64,000 nt of DNA from Arthrobacter sp. AL12 (GTDB lineage: Bacteria; Actinomycetota; Actinomycetes; Actinomycetales; Micrococcaceae): NCBI RefSeq assembly GCF_029960645.1, contig NZ_JASBQY010000004.1:124001-188000 (forward strand). Direction: 5' to 3'. The first letter of the stretch is position 1; each line of letters begins with the position of its first letter. Below the pieces are notes generated by a model. It was given only the letters and a program-made list of their open reading frames with translations, had not been told where the DNA came from and ran no database searches. Both the position numbers and the translations under genes were made by a program. Positions 9,143 through 18,603 of this stretch are shown piece after piece.

Positions 9143-9566
9143 GTGTTGCTCCTATGCTTGGTGTTTTCAATAGCTCTAGTGATTTCCATTACTCCAAGCC
9201 AACACCCTTTACGCCTGCGCTTCAAGCTGTTGGCCCCGCGATCCGCCATATTCTGCGTCACACGCGGCGATCCGAGCACCGCCGGGCGGCACATCGTCAC
9301 ACAACCAGTATGCCGGTCAAATACGACAGGGCCCCCACGCGACAGCTACGCATCCCCGAGCGGTCAGAGCTAGAGTGGCTGATGACGACTACGCCCGCGA
9401 GGGCGAACGCCCCGCTGACGCAGGCGGGCATAGTTGTGATTGGACCTTGCCCGGCGCACATGACCGGGCAGTTGTAACCGATACGTCGCACACGTCGTGT
9501 TCACGCCAGGCAGTTACCCTGCCGGAGCTGAGGGCGCCGATGAATGCGCTCAAAGAGAGGTTGGAC
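9143..9566. other. Divergent intergenic region between DUF3052 gene and aceE
   Basis: About 420 bases with no gene that I can support. It must hold the promoters of both divergent transcripts. I see no clear hairpin or operator. The aceE frame is open through part of it, but that part does not resemble AceE. Confidence 0.6.
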
Positions 9567-12320
9567 GTGGCTGCAGGAGAAGAGACCTCCCATATCCTCA
9601 GCGGGTTGACTAACCAGCTGCCTGATCGTGATCCGGAAGAGACCGCCGAGTGGCTGGAGTCCCTGGATACGCTGATTCAGGAACAGGGCACCGAGCGTGC
9701 CCAGTACATAATGCGCAGCCTGCTCCAGCGGGCCGGCGCGCAGTCCGTGGGTGTTCCGATGGTCACGACCACGGACTACGTCAACACGATCCCGGTGGAC
9801 CAGGAAGCGGAGTTCCCCGGGGACGAGGAGATCGAGCGGAAGTACCGGGCGTGGCTGCGGTGGAATGCCGCGGTCATGGTGCACCGGGCGCAGCGGGCCG
9901 ATATCGGCGTCGGCGGGCACATCTCAACCTATGCCGGGGCCGCGACCCTGTACGAGGTCGGGTTCAACCACTTCTTCCGCGGCAAGGACCACCCCGGCGG
10001 CGGGGACCAGGTCTTCTTCCAGGGCCACGCCTCCCCCGGCATGTACGCCCGGGCCTTCATGGAGGGCCGTTTGACCGAGGAGGACCTGGACGGGTTCCGG
10101 CAGGAGAAGTCCAAGGAAGGACATGCCCTCTCCTCCTACCCGCACCCGCGGCTGATGCCGGAGTTCTGGGAGTTCCCCACGGTCTCGATGGGCATCGGGC
10201 CGATGAACGCGATCTACCAGGCCCAGTCGAACCGGTACCTGCAGAACCGCGGGATCAAGGACACCAGTGACCAGCAGGTCTGGGCGTTCCTGGGCGACGG
10301 GGAAATGGACGAGCCCGAGTCCCGCGGCCTGCTCCAGCTCGCCGCGAACGACAAGCTGGACAACCTGAACTTCGTGATCAACTGCAACCTCCAGCGCCTC
10401 GACGGGCCGGTGCGCGGCAACGGGAAGATCATGCAGGAACTCGAGGCGTTCTTCCGCGGCGCGGGCTGGAACGTCATCAAGGTCGTCTGGGGCCGGGAAT
10501 GGGATGACCTGCTGGCCAAGGACGAGGACGGCTCGCTTGTGAAGATCATGAACGAGACCGTCGACGGGGACTACCAGACCTACAAGGCCGAGTCCGGCGC
10601 GTTCGTCCGCGAGCACTTCTTCGGGCAGACCCCGCAGACCAAGGAAATGGTCCAGGACCTCACGGACGACCAGATCTGGAACCTCAAGCGCGGCGGCCAC
10701 GACTACAACAAGGTCTACGCCGCGTACAAGGCCGCGACCGAGTTCAAGGGCAAACCCACCGTCATCCTGGCCCACACGGTCAAGGGCTACGGCCTGGGCA
10801 CCCACTTCGAGGGCCGCAACGCCACGCACCAGATGAAGAAGCTCACCCTCGCGGACCTGAAGGCCTTCCGCGACCACCTGCGCATCCCCATCACCGACGA
10901 CCAGCTCGAAACGGACCTCTACCGGCCCCCGTACTACCACCCCGGCATGGACTCCCCCGAGATCCAGTACCTCATGGAACGCCGCCGAGCCCTCGGCGGC
11001 TTCGTCCCCGAACGCCGCTCCAAGCACACCGACGTCACCCTCCCGGACGACAAGGTCTACGAGGTCGCGAACCGCGGGTCCGGCAAGCAGCTGGCGGCCA
11101 CCACCATGGCCTTCGTCCGCCTGCTCAAGGACCTCATGCGGGACAAGGAATTCGGGCAGCGGATCGTTCCGATCATCCCGGACGAGGCCCGCACCTTCGG
11201 CATGGACGCGTTCTTCCCGACGGCGAAGATCTACAACCCCAACGGCCAGAACTACCTGTCCGTGGACCGCGAGCTCGTTCTGGCCTACAAGGAGTCCATC
11301 TCCGGCCAGATCGTGCACGCCGGCATCAACGAGGCCGGTTCGGTCGCGGCGTTCACCGCCGCGGGCACGTCCTACTCCACGCACGGCGAACCGCTGATCC
11401 CGATCTACGTCTTCTACTCGATGTTCGGCTTCCAGCGCACGGGAGATTCCTTCTGGGCCGCCGCGGACCAGATGACCCGCGGGTTCATCATCGGCGCCAC
11501 CGCCGGCCGCACCACCCTGACCGGCGAGGGCCTGCAGCACGCCGACGGGCACTCGCCCATCCTGGCCGCCACCAACCCGGCCGTCGTCACCTACGACCCG
11601 GCCTACGGCTATGAGATCGGCGTCATCATGCGCGACGGCCTCAACCGCATGTATGGTCCTGGCCTGGCGGACAACGACCCGTCGCGGAACGTGATGTACT
11701 ACATCACGGTCTACAACGAGCCGATCTCCCAGCCGCCGGCACCGGCGGAGCTGGACGTCGAGGGCATCATCAAGGGCATCTACCTGCTGGCGCCGGCCAA
11801 GATTGACGGCCCGCGCACGCAGATCCTTGCCTCCGGGGTGTCCGTCCCCTGGGCCCTCGAGGCCCAGCGGGTCCTCGCCGAGGACTGGGGCGTCTCCGCC
11901 GACGTCTGGTCCGTGACGTCCTGGACCGAGCTGCGCCGCGACGCCATGGCCGCCGAGGAAGAGGCCTTCCTCAACCCCGGGCAGCCGGCCCGTGTCCCGT
12001 TCGTCACCGAACAGCTCGCCGGCGCGACCGGTCCGATTGTGGCCGTCACCGACTACATGAAGGCCGTCCCGGACCAGATCCGCCAGTTCCTGCCGAACGA
12101 GTTCGCCTCGCTCGGTGCTGACGGCTTCGGCTTCTCCGACACCCGCGCCGCAGCGCGCCGCTTCTTCAAGAACGACATCCACTCCGTGGTTGTCCGTTCG
12201 CTGCAGATGCTGGCCCGCCGCGGCGAGGTCGATGCCCAGGCTCCGGCCCAGGCGATCGAGAAGTACCGCCTGCACAACGTGAACGCCGGCACCACCGGTA
12301 ATGCCGGCGGCGACTCCTAG
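9567..12320 (+). CDS. aceE: Pyruvate dehydrogenase E1 component, homodimeric type
   Basis: A 917-residue protein, the usual length of AceE. The thiamine diphosphate site is visible as [10 protein letters not shown] followed by [14 protein letters not shown], and the substrate/active-site segment [18 protein letters not shown] lies ahead of it. E1 decarboxylates pyruvate and passes the acetyl group to the lipoyl domain of E2, whose gene is not nearby. GTG 9567 was chosen because AGAGAGG lies six bases upstream and AAGEETSHI is the usual N terminus; an ATG at 9540 is in frame. Confidence 0.94.
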   Translation: MAAGEETSHILSGLTNQLPDRDPEETAEWLESLDTLIQEQGTERAQYIMRSLLQRAGAQSVGVPMVTTTDYVNTIPVDQEAEFPGDEEIERKYRAWLRWNAAVMVHRAQRADIGVGGHISTYAGAATLYEVGFNHFFRGKDHPGGGDQVFFQGHASPGMYARAFMEGRLTEEDLDGFRQEKSKEGHALSSYPHPRLMPEFWEFPTVSMGIGPMNAIYQAQSNRYLQNRGIKDTSDQQVWAFLGDGEMDEPESRGLLQLAANDKLDNLNFVINCNLQRLDGPVRGNGKIMQELEAFFRGAGWNVIKVVWGREWDDLLAKDEDGSLVKIMNETVDGDYQTYKAESGAFVREHFFGQTPQTKEMVQDLTDDQIWNLKRGGHDYNKVYAAYKAATEFKGKPTVILAHTVKGYGLGTHFEGRNATHQMKKLTLADLKAFRDHLRIPITDDQLETDLYRPPYYHPGMDSPEIQYLMERRRALGGFVPERRSKHTDVTLPDDKVYEVANRGSGKQLAATTMAFVRLLKDLMRDKEFGQRIVPIIPDEARTFGMDAFFPTAKIYNPNGQNYLSVDRELVLAYKESISGQIVHAGINEAGSVAAFTAAGTSYSTHGEPLIPIYVFYSMFGFQRTGDSFWAAADQMTRGFIIGATAGRTTLTGEGLQHADGHSPILAATNPAVVTYDPAYGYEIGVIMRDGLNRMYGPGLADNDPSRNVMYYITVYNEPISQPPAPAELDVEGIIKGIYLLAPAKIDGPRTQILASGVSVPWALEAQRVLAEDWGVSADVWSVTSWTELRRDAMAAEEEAFLNPGQPARVPFVTEQLAGATGPIVAVTDYMKAVPDQIRQFLPNEFASLGADGFGFSDTRAAARRFFKNDIHSVVVRSLQMLARRGEVDAQAPAQAIEKYRLHNVNAGTTGNAGGDS

Positions 12321-12338
12321 CGTCACCGAAGCGACTGC

Positions 12339-12376
12339 GACGGCGGTCCCCACCGAAAGGCGGGGGCCGCCGTCGG
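12339..12376 (+). terminator. Probable terminator of aceE
   Basis: A GC-rich stem of 16 positions with one wobble and one mismatch (12339-12354 with 12361-12376, GAAAGG-type loop) follows the aceE stop codon. There is no U tract. Confidence 0.55.
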
Positions 12377-12447
12377 CGGTTAATCCCCGCGACCGCTCCG
12401 GCGCCGGACGCCGGTCAGCCCGCAGGGCCGCAGTCCGCTCCGGCGCC

Positions 12448-12473
12448 GTGATCCAGCACTGTGATCCAGCACA
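12448..12473 (+). repeat. Tandem 13-base direct repeat upstream of fasR
   Basis: Two adjacent copies of GTGATCCAGCAC(T/A), 12 of 13 bases identical, lie 60-85 bases upstream of the regulator start codon. A regulatory role is possible but not shown. Confidence 0.6.
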
Positions 12474-12480
12474 ACGTGCG

Positions 12481-12497
12481 TTGTAGCCTTTGCACAA
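12481..12497. promoter_or_regulatory. Candidate FasR operator, fasR upstream copy
   Basis: TTGTAG-N5-GCACAA is an imperfect version of the perfect inverted repeat found in front of fabD at 13783-13799, with identical spacing. Its position suggests autoregulation. Confidence 0.5.
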
Positions 12498-12533
12498 ATG
12501 GAGCTTGGGCGACAGGCCCCGTATGCTCGGTGC

Positions 12534-13778
12534 ATGGCCGAGCCGATCACCACTCCCGCAAAACGCAAGCCCTCCTCGAGGGCCATGCCTCCGGAAAAGG
12601 TTGAGACGCTCAAGAAGCTACGGGCCAGCGTCGGCCAGCTCTCTACGACGACGCTGCGCCAGCTTGAGAAGTCCCTGCCGTGGTACAGCCGGCTGAACTC
12701 CGACGAGCGCTCGGCCCTGGGCATGGTGGCCCAGAACGGCATCGCCGCCTTCGTCACCTGGTACGAGCGCCCCAGCTCGCCGTCGTGGATCCTGTCCGAC
12801 GTTTTCGGCACGGCCCCGACCGAGCTCACCCGCTCCATCAGCCTGCAGAAAGCCCTCCAGCTGATCCGGATCGTCGTGGAAGTGGTGGAGGACCAGGTTC
12901 CCGTGATAGCGCCGGAGGCGGACCAGGGCGCGCTGCGCGAGGCCGTACTGCGGTACTCCCGGGAGGTGGCCTTCGCTGCCGCCGACGTCTACGCCCGCGC
13001 TGCCGAAACCCGCGGTTCTTGGGACACCCGGCTGGAGGCGCTCATTGTGGACGCCATCCTGCGTGGCGAAAACACCGATGCCCTGAGGTCCCGGATTGCC
13101 GCCCTGGGGTGGAAGGCGCAGGAGCGGTTCACCGTAATGGTCGGCAATTCGCCGTCGGAACCGAACGCCAGCTACGTCAGCGAGCTGCGCCGCACGGCCG
13201 GGCGGTTCGCCGAAGACGCCCTCGTCGGGATCCAGGGCGACCGGCTCATCCTGATCCTCGGCGGGCTCCACGACCGTGAGAGCGCCTACCTGAAGCTTGC
13301 CGAGCTCTTCGCACCGGGCCCGGTGGTCTACGGCGCCGAAGCGGGTTCCCTGCCGGAGGCCAGCGGCTCCGCCCAGTCCGCATTCGCCGGGCTGACCGCC
13401 GCCCGAGCCTGGCCCGCGGCACCGCGCCCCGTCGCGGCCGATGACCTCCTGCCGGAGCGGGTGATCTCCGGTGACGATGCCGCCCGGCGCTGCCTCGTCA
13501 AGAACATCTACCGGCCCCTGCTCGCGGCCTCCAACGGCCTGGTGGAGACCCTCGGCACCTACCTCGAACTGGGCCATTCGCTCGAGGCTACGGCCCGGGA
13601 ACTCTTCGTCCACGCCAACACCGTGCGCTACCGGCTCAAGCGCGTCTGTGACGTCACGGGCTGGGATCCGCTGTTGCCGCGGGAGGCCTTTGTGCTCCAG
13701 ACGGCCCTCGTCGTCGGACGGCTTGCGGCACCGCCGAAGCCCGCCACGGAACGGCAGCCGTCGCGGAATAGCCCCTGA
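12534..13778 (+). CDS. fasR: PucR/CdaR-type transcriptional regulator of fatty acid synthesis, FasR-like
   Basis: A 414-residue protein with a C-terminal PucR-type helix-turn-helix (LGTYLELGHSLEATARELFVHANTVRYRLKRVCDVTG, given here in parts: helix pair ending TVRYRLKR near residue 370). The central region resembles the GGDEF-like fold of this family. In Streptomyces the FasR regulator of the same architecture lies directly upstream of fabD and activates the cluster; position and domain both match here. Start ATG 12534 is preferred to one 12 codons upstream. Two matching inverted repeats flank the gene. Confidence 0.85.
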   Translation: MAEPITTPAKRKPSSRAMPPEKVETLKKLRASVGQLSTTTLRQLEKSLPWYSRLNSDERSALGMVAQNGIAAFVTWYERPSSPSWILSDVFGTAPTELTRSISLQKALQLIRIVVEVVEDQVPVIAPEADQGALREAVLRYSREVAFAAADVYARAAETRGSWDTRLEALIVDAILRGENTDALRSRIAALGWKAQERFTVMVGNSPSEPNASYVSELRRTAGRFAEDALVGIQGDRLILILGGLHDRESAYLKLAELFAPGPVVYGAEAGSLPEASGSAQSAFAGLTAARAWPAAPRPVAADDLLPERVISGDDAARRCLVKNIYRPLLAASNGLVETLGTYLELGHSLEATARELFVHANTVRYRLKRVCDVTGWDPLLPREAFVLQTALVVGRLAAPPKPATERQPSRNSP

Positions 13779-13782
13779 GAAG

Positions 13783-13799
13783 TTGTAGACTTCCTACAA
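13783..13799. promoter_or_regulatory. Candidate FasR operator in front of fabD
   Basis: A perfect inverted repeat TTGTAG-N5-CTACAA lies about 70 bases upstream of the fabD start. The same pattern, slightly degenerate, occurs upstream of fasR. Confidence 0.6.
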
Positions 13800-13865
13800 A
13801 GTGACCCTGTGAGCTTGGTGCATGAATGCACCGATAATCTCGCCGTAGTTTGGAAAGCTGGATAC

Positions 13866-14795
13866 GTGCTTGCAATCGTCTGCCCTGGACAGGGCTCCCA
13901 GACCCCTGGTTTCCTCGCCCCCTGGCTGGAACTGCCTCCCGTCGCAGGCCATCTGGCCTCCCTCAGCGAAATTGCAGGTATCGACCTCGCCGCCCACGGA
14001 ACCACCTCCGATGAGGAGACCATCAAGGACACTGCGGTTGCGCAGCCGCTGATCGTGGCGGCCGGACTGGTGGCCGCGTCATCCCTGTTCGATGTCGAAC
14101 TCGGCACCCTGCCGGTCATCCTCGCAGGCCACTCCGTCGGCGAAATCACGGCCTCCGCCCTGGCCGGTGTCCTGACGGAAACCGAAGCCATGACCTTCGT
14201 CCGCGAACGCGCCAACAGCATGGCGGCCGCCGCCGCGGCCACTCCGACCGGCATGAGCGCCGTGGTCGGCGGCGACCCGGCCGAAGTCCTGGCCGCGATC
14301 GAGGCCTGCGGTGCCACGGCAGCCAACGTCAACGGTGCCGGCCAGACCGTCGCGGCCGGGACCCTGGACCAGCTCAAGGCCCTCGCGGAGAACCCCCCTG
14401 CCAAAGCGCGGGTCATCCCGCTGAAGGTCGCCGGCGCGTTCCACACCCGGCACATGTCCCCCGCCGTCGCGGCGTTGCAGGCCCTCCGGCCCACACTGCA
14501 CCCGCGGAACCCGCAGGTCCCCCTGCTCTCCAATTTCGACGGCGCGGCAGTCACCGATGGCGCCGCCGCCGTCGAGAGCCTGATCGCCCAGGTCTCCCGC
14601 CCGGTCCGCTGGGACCTCTGCATGGAAACGCTGGTGAAACGCGGCGTGACCGGCGTGATTGAACTGGCTCCGGCCGGGACGCTTGCCGGACTCGCCAAAC
14701 GCGGCATGCCGGGTGTAAAGACCGTGACCGTCAAGACCCCGGATGACCTGTCCGCCGCCCTGGCCCTATTCGCAGAACTGGAAGGACAGGCATGA
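13866..14795 (+). CDS. fabD: Malonyl-CoA:ACP transacylase
   Basis: A 309-residue protein. It begins LAIVCPGQGSQ, the usual N terminus, at GTG 13866, and carries the active-site serine in GHSVGE near residue 90 and the histidine in AFHTRHM near 195. It loads malonyl groups onto acyl carrier protein. It overlaps fabH by four bases and leads the type II fatty acid synthase cluster. An earlier in-frame GTG at 13809 would add 19 residues that do not fit the family. Confidence 0.95.
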   Translation: MLAIVCPGQGSQTPGFLAPWLELPPVAGHLASLSEIAGIDLAAHGTTSDEETIKDTAVAQPLIVAAGLVAASSLFDVELGTLPVILAGHSVGEITASALAGVLTETEAMTFVRERANSMAAAAAATPTGMSAVVGGDPAEVLAAIEACGATAANVNGAGQTVAAGTLDQLKALAENPPAKARVIPLKVAGAFHTRHMSPAVAALQALRPTLHPRNPQVPLLSNFDGAAVTDGAAAVESLIAQVSRPVRWDLCMETLVKRGVTGVIELAPAGTLAGLAKRGMPGVKTVTVKTPDDLSAALALFAELEGQA

Positions 14796-15853
14796 GCGTG
14801 CCCACGTTGAAGCAGGCCCCCCTGCACGAGAACACCCGCATCATGGGGATCGGCGCTTACCGGCCCACCGTGATCGTCACCAACGATGACGTCTGCCAGT
14901 GGATCGACTCCTCCGACGAATGGATCCGCCAGCGCACCGGCATCATCACCCGCCACCGCGCCCCCGCGGACATCAGCGTGATCGACATGGCCGAGGGCGC
15001 CGCCCGCGAGGCCCTGCAGAAGGCCGGCATCGAGGCCTCCCAGCTCGGCGCCGTCATCGTCTCCACCGTGACGCATCCCTACGCCACGCCATCCGCCGCC
15101 GCGAGCCTCGCCGACCGCCTCGGCGCGACGCCGGCGCCGGCGTTTGACATCTCCGCCGCGTGCGCCGGGTACTGCTACGGCATCGCCCAGGCCGACGCGC
15201 TGGTCCGCTCCGGCGCGGCCGACTACGTCCTGGTGGTCGGTGCGGAGAAGCTCTCGGACGTCATCGATAACACCGAGCGCACCATCTCCTTCCTTCTCGG
15301 CGACGGCGCCGGTGCCGTCGTGATCGGCCCCTCCGACACTCCGGGCATCGGCCCGTCGGTGTGGGGCTCGGACGGCAGCAAATGGAACGCGATCGGCATG
15401 ACCGGCTCCATGCTGGACCTCCGCGAGCTCGCCACGGCGGGCAGGCAGCGCGGTGCCCTCAGCGCGGAAGAAGCCGCCGTCACCGACGCCGCGCTCTGGC
15501 CGACACTGCGCCAGGACGGCCAGACGGTGTTCCGCTGGGCGGTCTGGGAGATGGCCAAGGTGGCCCAGCAGGCGCTGGACGCCGCCGGTATCAGCGCCGA
15601 TGACCTCGCGGCCTTCATCCCGCACCAGGCGAACATGCGGATCATCGACGATATGGCCAAGAAGCTGAAACTCCCGGAGTCCGTCATCATTGCGCGGGAC
15701 ATCGCCGACGCCGGCAACACCTCCGCAGCGTCCATCCCCCTAGCCACCCACCGCCTGCTGCAGGAAAACCCGCAGCTCAGCGGCGGGCTTGCACTGCAGA
15801 TCGGCTTTGGTGCCGGACTGGTTTTCGGTGCCCAAGTGATCGTGCTTCCTTAG
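14792..15853 (+). CDS. fabH: Beta-ketoacyl-ACP synthase III
   Basis: A 353-residue thiolase-fold enzyme with the active-site Cys in DISAACAGYCYGI (about residue 124), His in FIPHQANMRI, and Asn in DAGNTSAASIP. It starts fatty acid elongation by condensing an acyl-CoA primer with malonyl-ACP. In actinobacteria branched primers are common. The ATG overlaps the fabD stop (ATGA), with GGAAGGA upstream. Confidence 0.95.
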   Translation: MSVPTLKQAPLHENTRIMGIGAYRPTVIVTNDDVCQWIDSSDEWIRQRTGIITRHRAPADISVIDMAEGAAREALQKAGIEASQLGAVIVSTVTHPYATPSAAASLADRLGATPAPAFDISAACAGYCYGIAQADALVRSGAADYVLVVGAEKLSDVIDNTERTISFLLGDGAGAVVIGPSDTPGIGPSVWGSDGSKWNAIGMTGSMLDLRELATAGRQRGALSAEEAAVTDAALWPTLRQDGQTVFRWAVWEMAKVAQQALDAAGISADDLAAFIPHQANMRIIDDMAKKLKLPESVIIARDIADAGNTSAASIPLATHRLLQENPQLSGGLALQIGFGAGLVFGAQVIVLP

Positions 15854-15984
15854 GCGCCCCTGTCTTCCCCGTCTTTCCCCCAGCTTCAAACCCCACAGCA
15901 AACCGAACCCTCGGTTTGAACCATTTCCGCCCGAAGCTGCCGGCACCCCGGCAACCCACGGCAATAACAAGAAAAGGAGCCATC

Positions 15985-16230
15985 ATGGCTAGCAACGAAG
16001 AGATCCTGGCCGGCCTGGCTGAAATCGTCAACGAAGAGACCGGTCTGGCCACCGAGGCCGTCGAAATGGACAAGTCCTTTACCGAGGACCTGGACATCGA
16101 CTCCATCTCGATGATGACGATCGTCGTCAACGCCGAAGAGAAGTTCGGCGTGCGCATCCCGGACGAAGAGGTCAAGAACCTCAAGACCGTTGGCGACGCC
16201 GTCAGCTTCATCTCCAACGCACAGGCCTAA
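15985..16230 (+). CDS. acpP: Acyl carrier protein
   Basis: An 81-residue acidic protein. The phosphopantetheine attachment serine is Ser40 in DLDIDSISMM. Start ATG 15985 has a strong AAAAGGAG upstream. It carries the growing acyl chain between the enzymes encoded around it. Confidence 0.96.
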   Translation: MASNEEILAGLAEIVNEETGLATEAVEMDKSFTEDLDIDSISMMTIVVNAEEKFGVRIPDEEVKNLKTVGDAVSFISNAQA

Positions 16231-16282
16231 TACCGGCCCCGGCCGGTCCGGGGGCGCAACTGCACCCCCGGACCGCGCCATT

Positions 16283-16335
16283 GCAACACCATCCAGTGCA
16301 ACACCATCCAGTGCAACACCATCCAGTGCAACACC
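16283..16335 (+). repeat. Tandem 15-base repeat between acpP and fabF
   Basis: Three full copies of GCAACACCATCCAGT and a partial fourth lie head to tail in the acpP-fabF spacer. The repeat is a multiple of three and contains no stop in one frame. It may vary in copy number between strains. Confidence 0.9.
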
Positions 16336-16414
16336 CCAGAGTTTTTCAAACGCAGGCCCCGGCAACCTTTCCCAAGTCCCGGATACGGCTGGCGCACCGA
16401 CAGAGAGTGATCCC

Positions 16415-17650
16415 ATGGCACGCAAAGTAGTCATTACCGGTCTGGGTGCCACCACACCCATCGGCGGCGATGTCCCCACAATGTGGAAGAACGCGCTGAA
16501 GGGCGTCTCCGGAGCGCATACGCTCGAGGACGACTGGGTGGCCAAGTACGAGCTGCCCGTCCACTTTGCCGCCCGCGCGTCCAACGCCGCGACCGAGGTC
16601 CTGAGCCGGGTCGAGGCCAAGCGGATGGACCCGTCCACGCAGTTCGCCGTGGTCGCCTCCCGCGAGGCGTGGGCCGACGCCGGCATCACCGAGGTCGACC
16701 ACGACCGCCTGGCCGTGGCTTTCGCCACCGGCATCGGCGGCGTCTGGACCCTCCTGGACGCCTGGGACACCCTGCGCGAAAAGGGCCCCCGCCGCGTCCT
16801 GCCCATGACCGTGCCCATGCTGATGCCCAACGGCCCGGCTGCCGCGGTCAGCCTTGACCTGGGCGCCCGCGCCGGCGCCCACACCCCCGTCTCCGCCTGC
16901 GCGTCCGGCACCGAAGCCGTTCACATGGGCCTGGAGCTGATCCGCTCCGGCAAGGCCGACGTCGTCGTCTGCGGCGGCGCCGAAGCCGCCATCCACCCGA
17001 TGCCGATCGCCGCGTTCGCCTCCATGCAGGCGCTCTCGCGCCGCAACGACGATCCCGAGCACGCCTCGCGCCCCTACGACCTTGGCCGCGACGGCTTCGT
17101 CATGGGCGAAGGCGCAGGCGCCCTGGTGCTGGAGGCCGAGGAGCACGCCCTCGCCCGCGGCGCACGGATCTACGCCGAACTGGCCGGCACCTCGGTCACC
17201 GCCGACGCGTACCACATCACCGCCCCGGACCCCCAAGGCCTCGGCGCCACCCGGGCGCTGAAGGCTGCCATGTTCGACGGCCGGATCCAGCCGGAGGATG
17301 TGGTGCACGTCAACGCGCACGCCACCTCCACTCCGGTCGGCGACAAACCCGAGTACGCGGCCCTGAAGGCTGCCCTGGGCAAGCAGCTGGACAGCGTCGC
17401 TGTCTCGGCCACCAAGTCGCAAATGGGCCACCTGCTGGGCGCCTCCGGTGCGGTCGAAGCCGTGCTGACCGTCATGGCCATCTACGACCGCAAGGCGCCG
17501 GTGACCATCAACTTGGAGAACCAGGATCCGGAGATCCCGCTCGACGTCGTCACGACGGCCCGTGACCTGCCGTCCGGCAGCATCGCGGCCCTTAGCAACT
17601 CCTTCGGCTTCGGCGGCCACAACGCCGTCATCGCGGTGCGGAGCATCTAG
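16415..17650 (+). CDS. fabF: Beta-ketoacyl-ACP synthase II
   Basis: A 411-residue condensing enzyme with the Cys-His-His set: Cys in PVSACASGTEAV (about residue 165), His in NAHATSTPVGD and His in MGHLLGASGAVE. It elongates acyl-ACP. It ends the fab cluster, and a long hairpin follows. ATG 16415 starts the typical ARKVVITGLG N terminus. Confidence 0.95.
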   Translation: MARKVVITGLGATTPIGGDVPTMWKNALKGVSGAHTLEDDWVAKYELPVHFAARASNAATEVLSRVEAKRMDPSTQFAVVASREAWADAGITEVDHDRLAVAFATGIGGVWTLLDAWDTLREKGPRRVLPMTVPMLMPNGPAAAVSLDLGARAGAHTPVSACASGTEAVHMGLELIRSGKADVVVCGGAEAAIHPMPIAAFASMQALSRRNDDPEHASRPYDLGRDGFVMGEGAGALVLEAEEHALARGARIYAELAGTSVTADAYHITAPDPQGLGATRALKAAMFDGRIQPEDVVHVNAHATSTPVGDKPEYAALKAALGKQLDSVAVSATKSQMGHLLGASGAVEAVLTVMAIYDRKAPVTINLENQDPEIPLDVVTTARDLPSGSIAALSNSFGFGGHNAVIAVRSI

Positions 17651-17677
17651 CTCCAACTGCCCGCACGCCGGGTTGAC

Positions 17678-17716
17678 AGATGGCGGCCATGTTCCTGGTG
17701 AACATTGCCGCCATCT
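17678..17716 (+). terminator. Terminator of the fab cluster
   Basis: A 10-bp stem (17678-17687 with 17707-17716) encloses a second 6-bp stem ATGTTC/GAACAT. The long hairpin lies between the convergent fabF and DUF3145 genes and may serve both. Confidence 0.75.
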
Positions 17717-17799
17717 ATCGTTTGGCGTTGCTATGGAGTGTGCTTGCGGCAGGACCTGAGGGCCCAGTCGACCTGGAGTGTTCTGGCAGACCTGTTGTG

Positions 17800-18303
17800 C
17801 TAGCCGACCTGATGGAGCCAGCGCACCGGCGCGCCTTCTGCGGCGTGCCGGAAGGGCTCGAGTTCCTCGTCCCACGCCTCGCCGAGGGCCAGGGAGAGCT
17901 CATGGTAGACCGCTGACGGGTCACCGGCGCCGGATTCGTAGGCGTAGCGGATGCGGTCCTCGGAGACCATGATGTTGCCGTGCACGTCCGTGACCGCGTG
18001 GAAAATGCCCAGCTCCGGCGTGTGCGACCAGCGGCCACCGTCCACGCCCTGGCTGGGCTCTTCCGTGACCTCGTAGCGCAGGTGCGCCCAGCCCCGGAGG
18101 GCAGACGCCAATTGAGCCCCCGTGCCCGGGTTCCCGGTCCACGACAGCTCGGCCCGGAACATTCCGGGCGCAGCAGGCTGAGCAGTCCACTCAAGGTCCG
18201 TCCGCTTGTCCACAACAGAACCTATGGCCCACTCAACGTGGGGGCACAGGGCAGTTGGGGCCGAGTGAACAAACAACACACCGCGGGTCAGTGCAACAGA
18301 CAT
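17800..18303 (-). CDS. DUF3145 family protein
   Basis: A 167-residue protein beginning MSVALTRGVLFVHSAPTALC, the typical N terminus of this actinobacterial family of unknown function. ATG 18303 has GGAGG five bases upstream; an ATG four codons earlier lacks a site and was not chosen. The C-terminal half is acidic (HELSLALGEAWDEELEPF). It is often found beside fab genes, which fits here. Confidence 0.92.
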   Translation of the reverse strand: MSVALTRGVLFVHSAPTALCPHVEWAIGSVVDKRTDLEWTAQPAAPGMFRAELSWTGNPGTGAQLASALRGWAHLRYEVTEEPSQGVDGGRWSHTPELGIFHAVTDVHGNIMVSEDRIRYAYESGAGDPSAVYHELSLALGEAWDEELEPFRHAAEGAPVRWLHQVG

Positions 18304-18438
18304 TCCATCCTCCATAGCTGTAGGTACGTCTTCCCCAACGACCTCTGCCTGGATGTCTGTCTGTTGCGCGGGTCCGCCGTGAGAGGGGTGGTCCTAGCCA
18401 GACTATTAAGCTATTGCCCGGTTCCTCGGAGGAACTTG

Positions 18439-18522
18439 ATGCTCATGAGCTTCAAGCGACACTTGAAAGTCGCCGGGCGTGAGTCCCATTCTGCCGTACG
18501 CCTCCGCATTACGCCAGTGTAA
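18439..18522 (+). CDS. Possible 27-residue basic small protein
   Basis: An ATG with a strong GGAGGA seven bases upstream opens 27 codons of a basic peptide (LMSFKRHLKVAGRES near its start). It lies in the 300-base gap between the DUF3145 gene and xerC and is preceded by an AT-rich patch that could hold a promoter. No family was recognised. The quality of the ribosome site is the main support. Confidence 0.35.
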   Translation: MLMSFKRHLKVAGRESHSAVRLRITPV

Positions 18523-18603
18523 TTCGGCGCGTCTGCCCCGGCGCGCCGCGCGGCGTGACGTATGGGCCGCTTCCGGCGACAGGCCCGGCGTGTGCCGGCG
18601 GGC

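Noticed and set aside
9924..12497. Very long frame opposite aceE
   Set aside because: A shadow frame typical of high-GC genes; no similarity to any protein and no ribosome site.
16346..17875. Long frame opposite fabF
   Set aside because: Shadow of fabF caused by GC-rich third codon positions.
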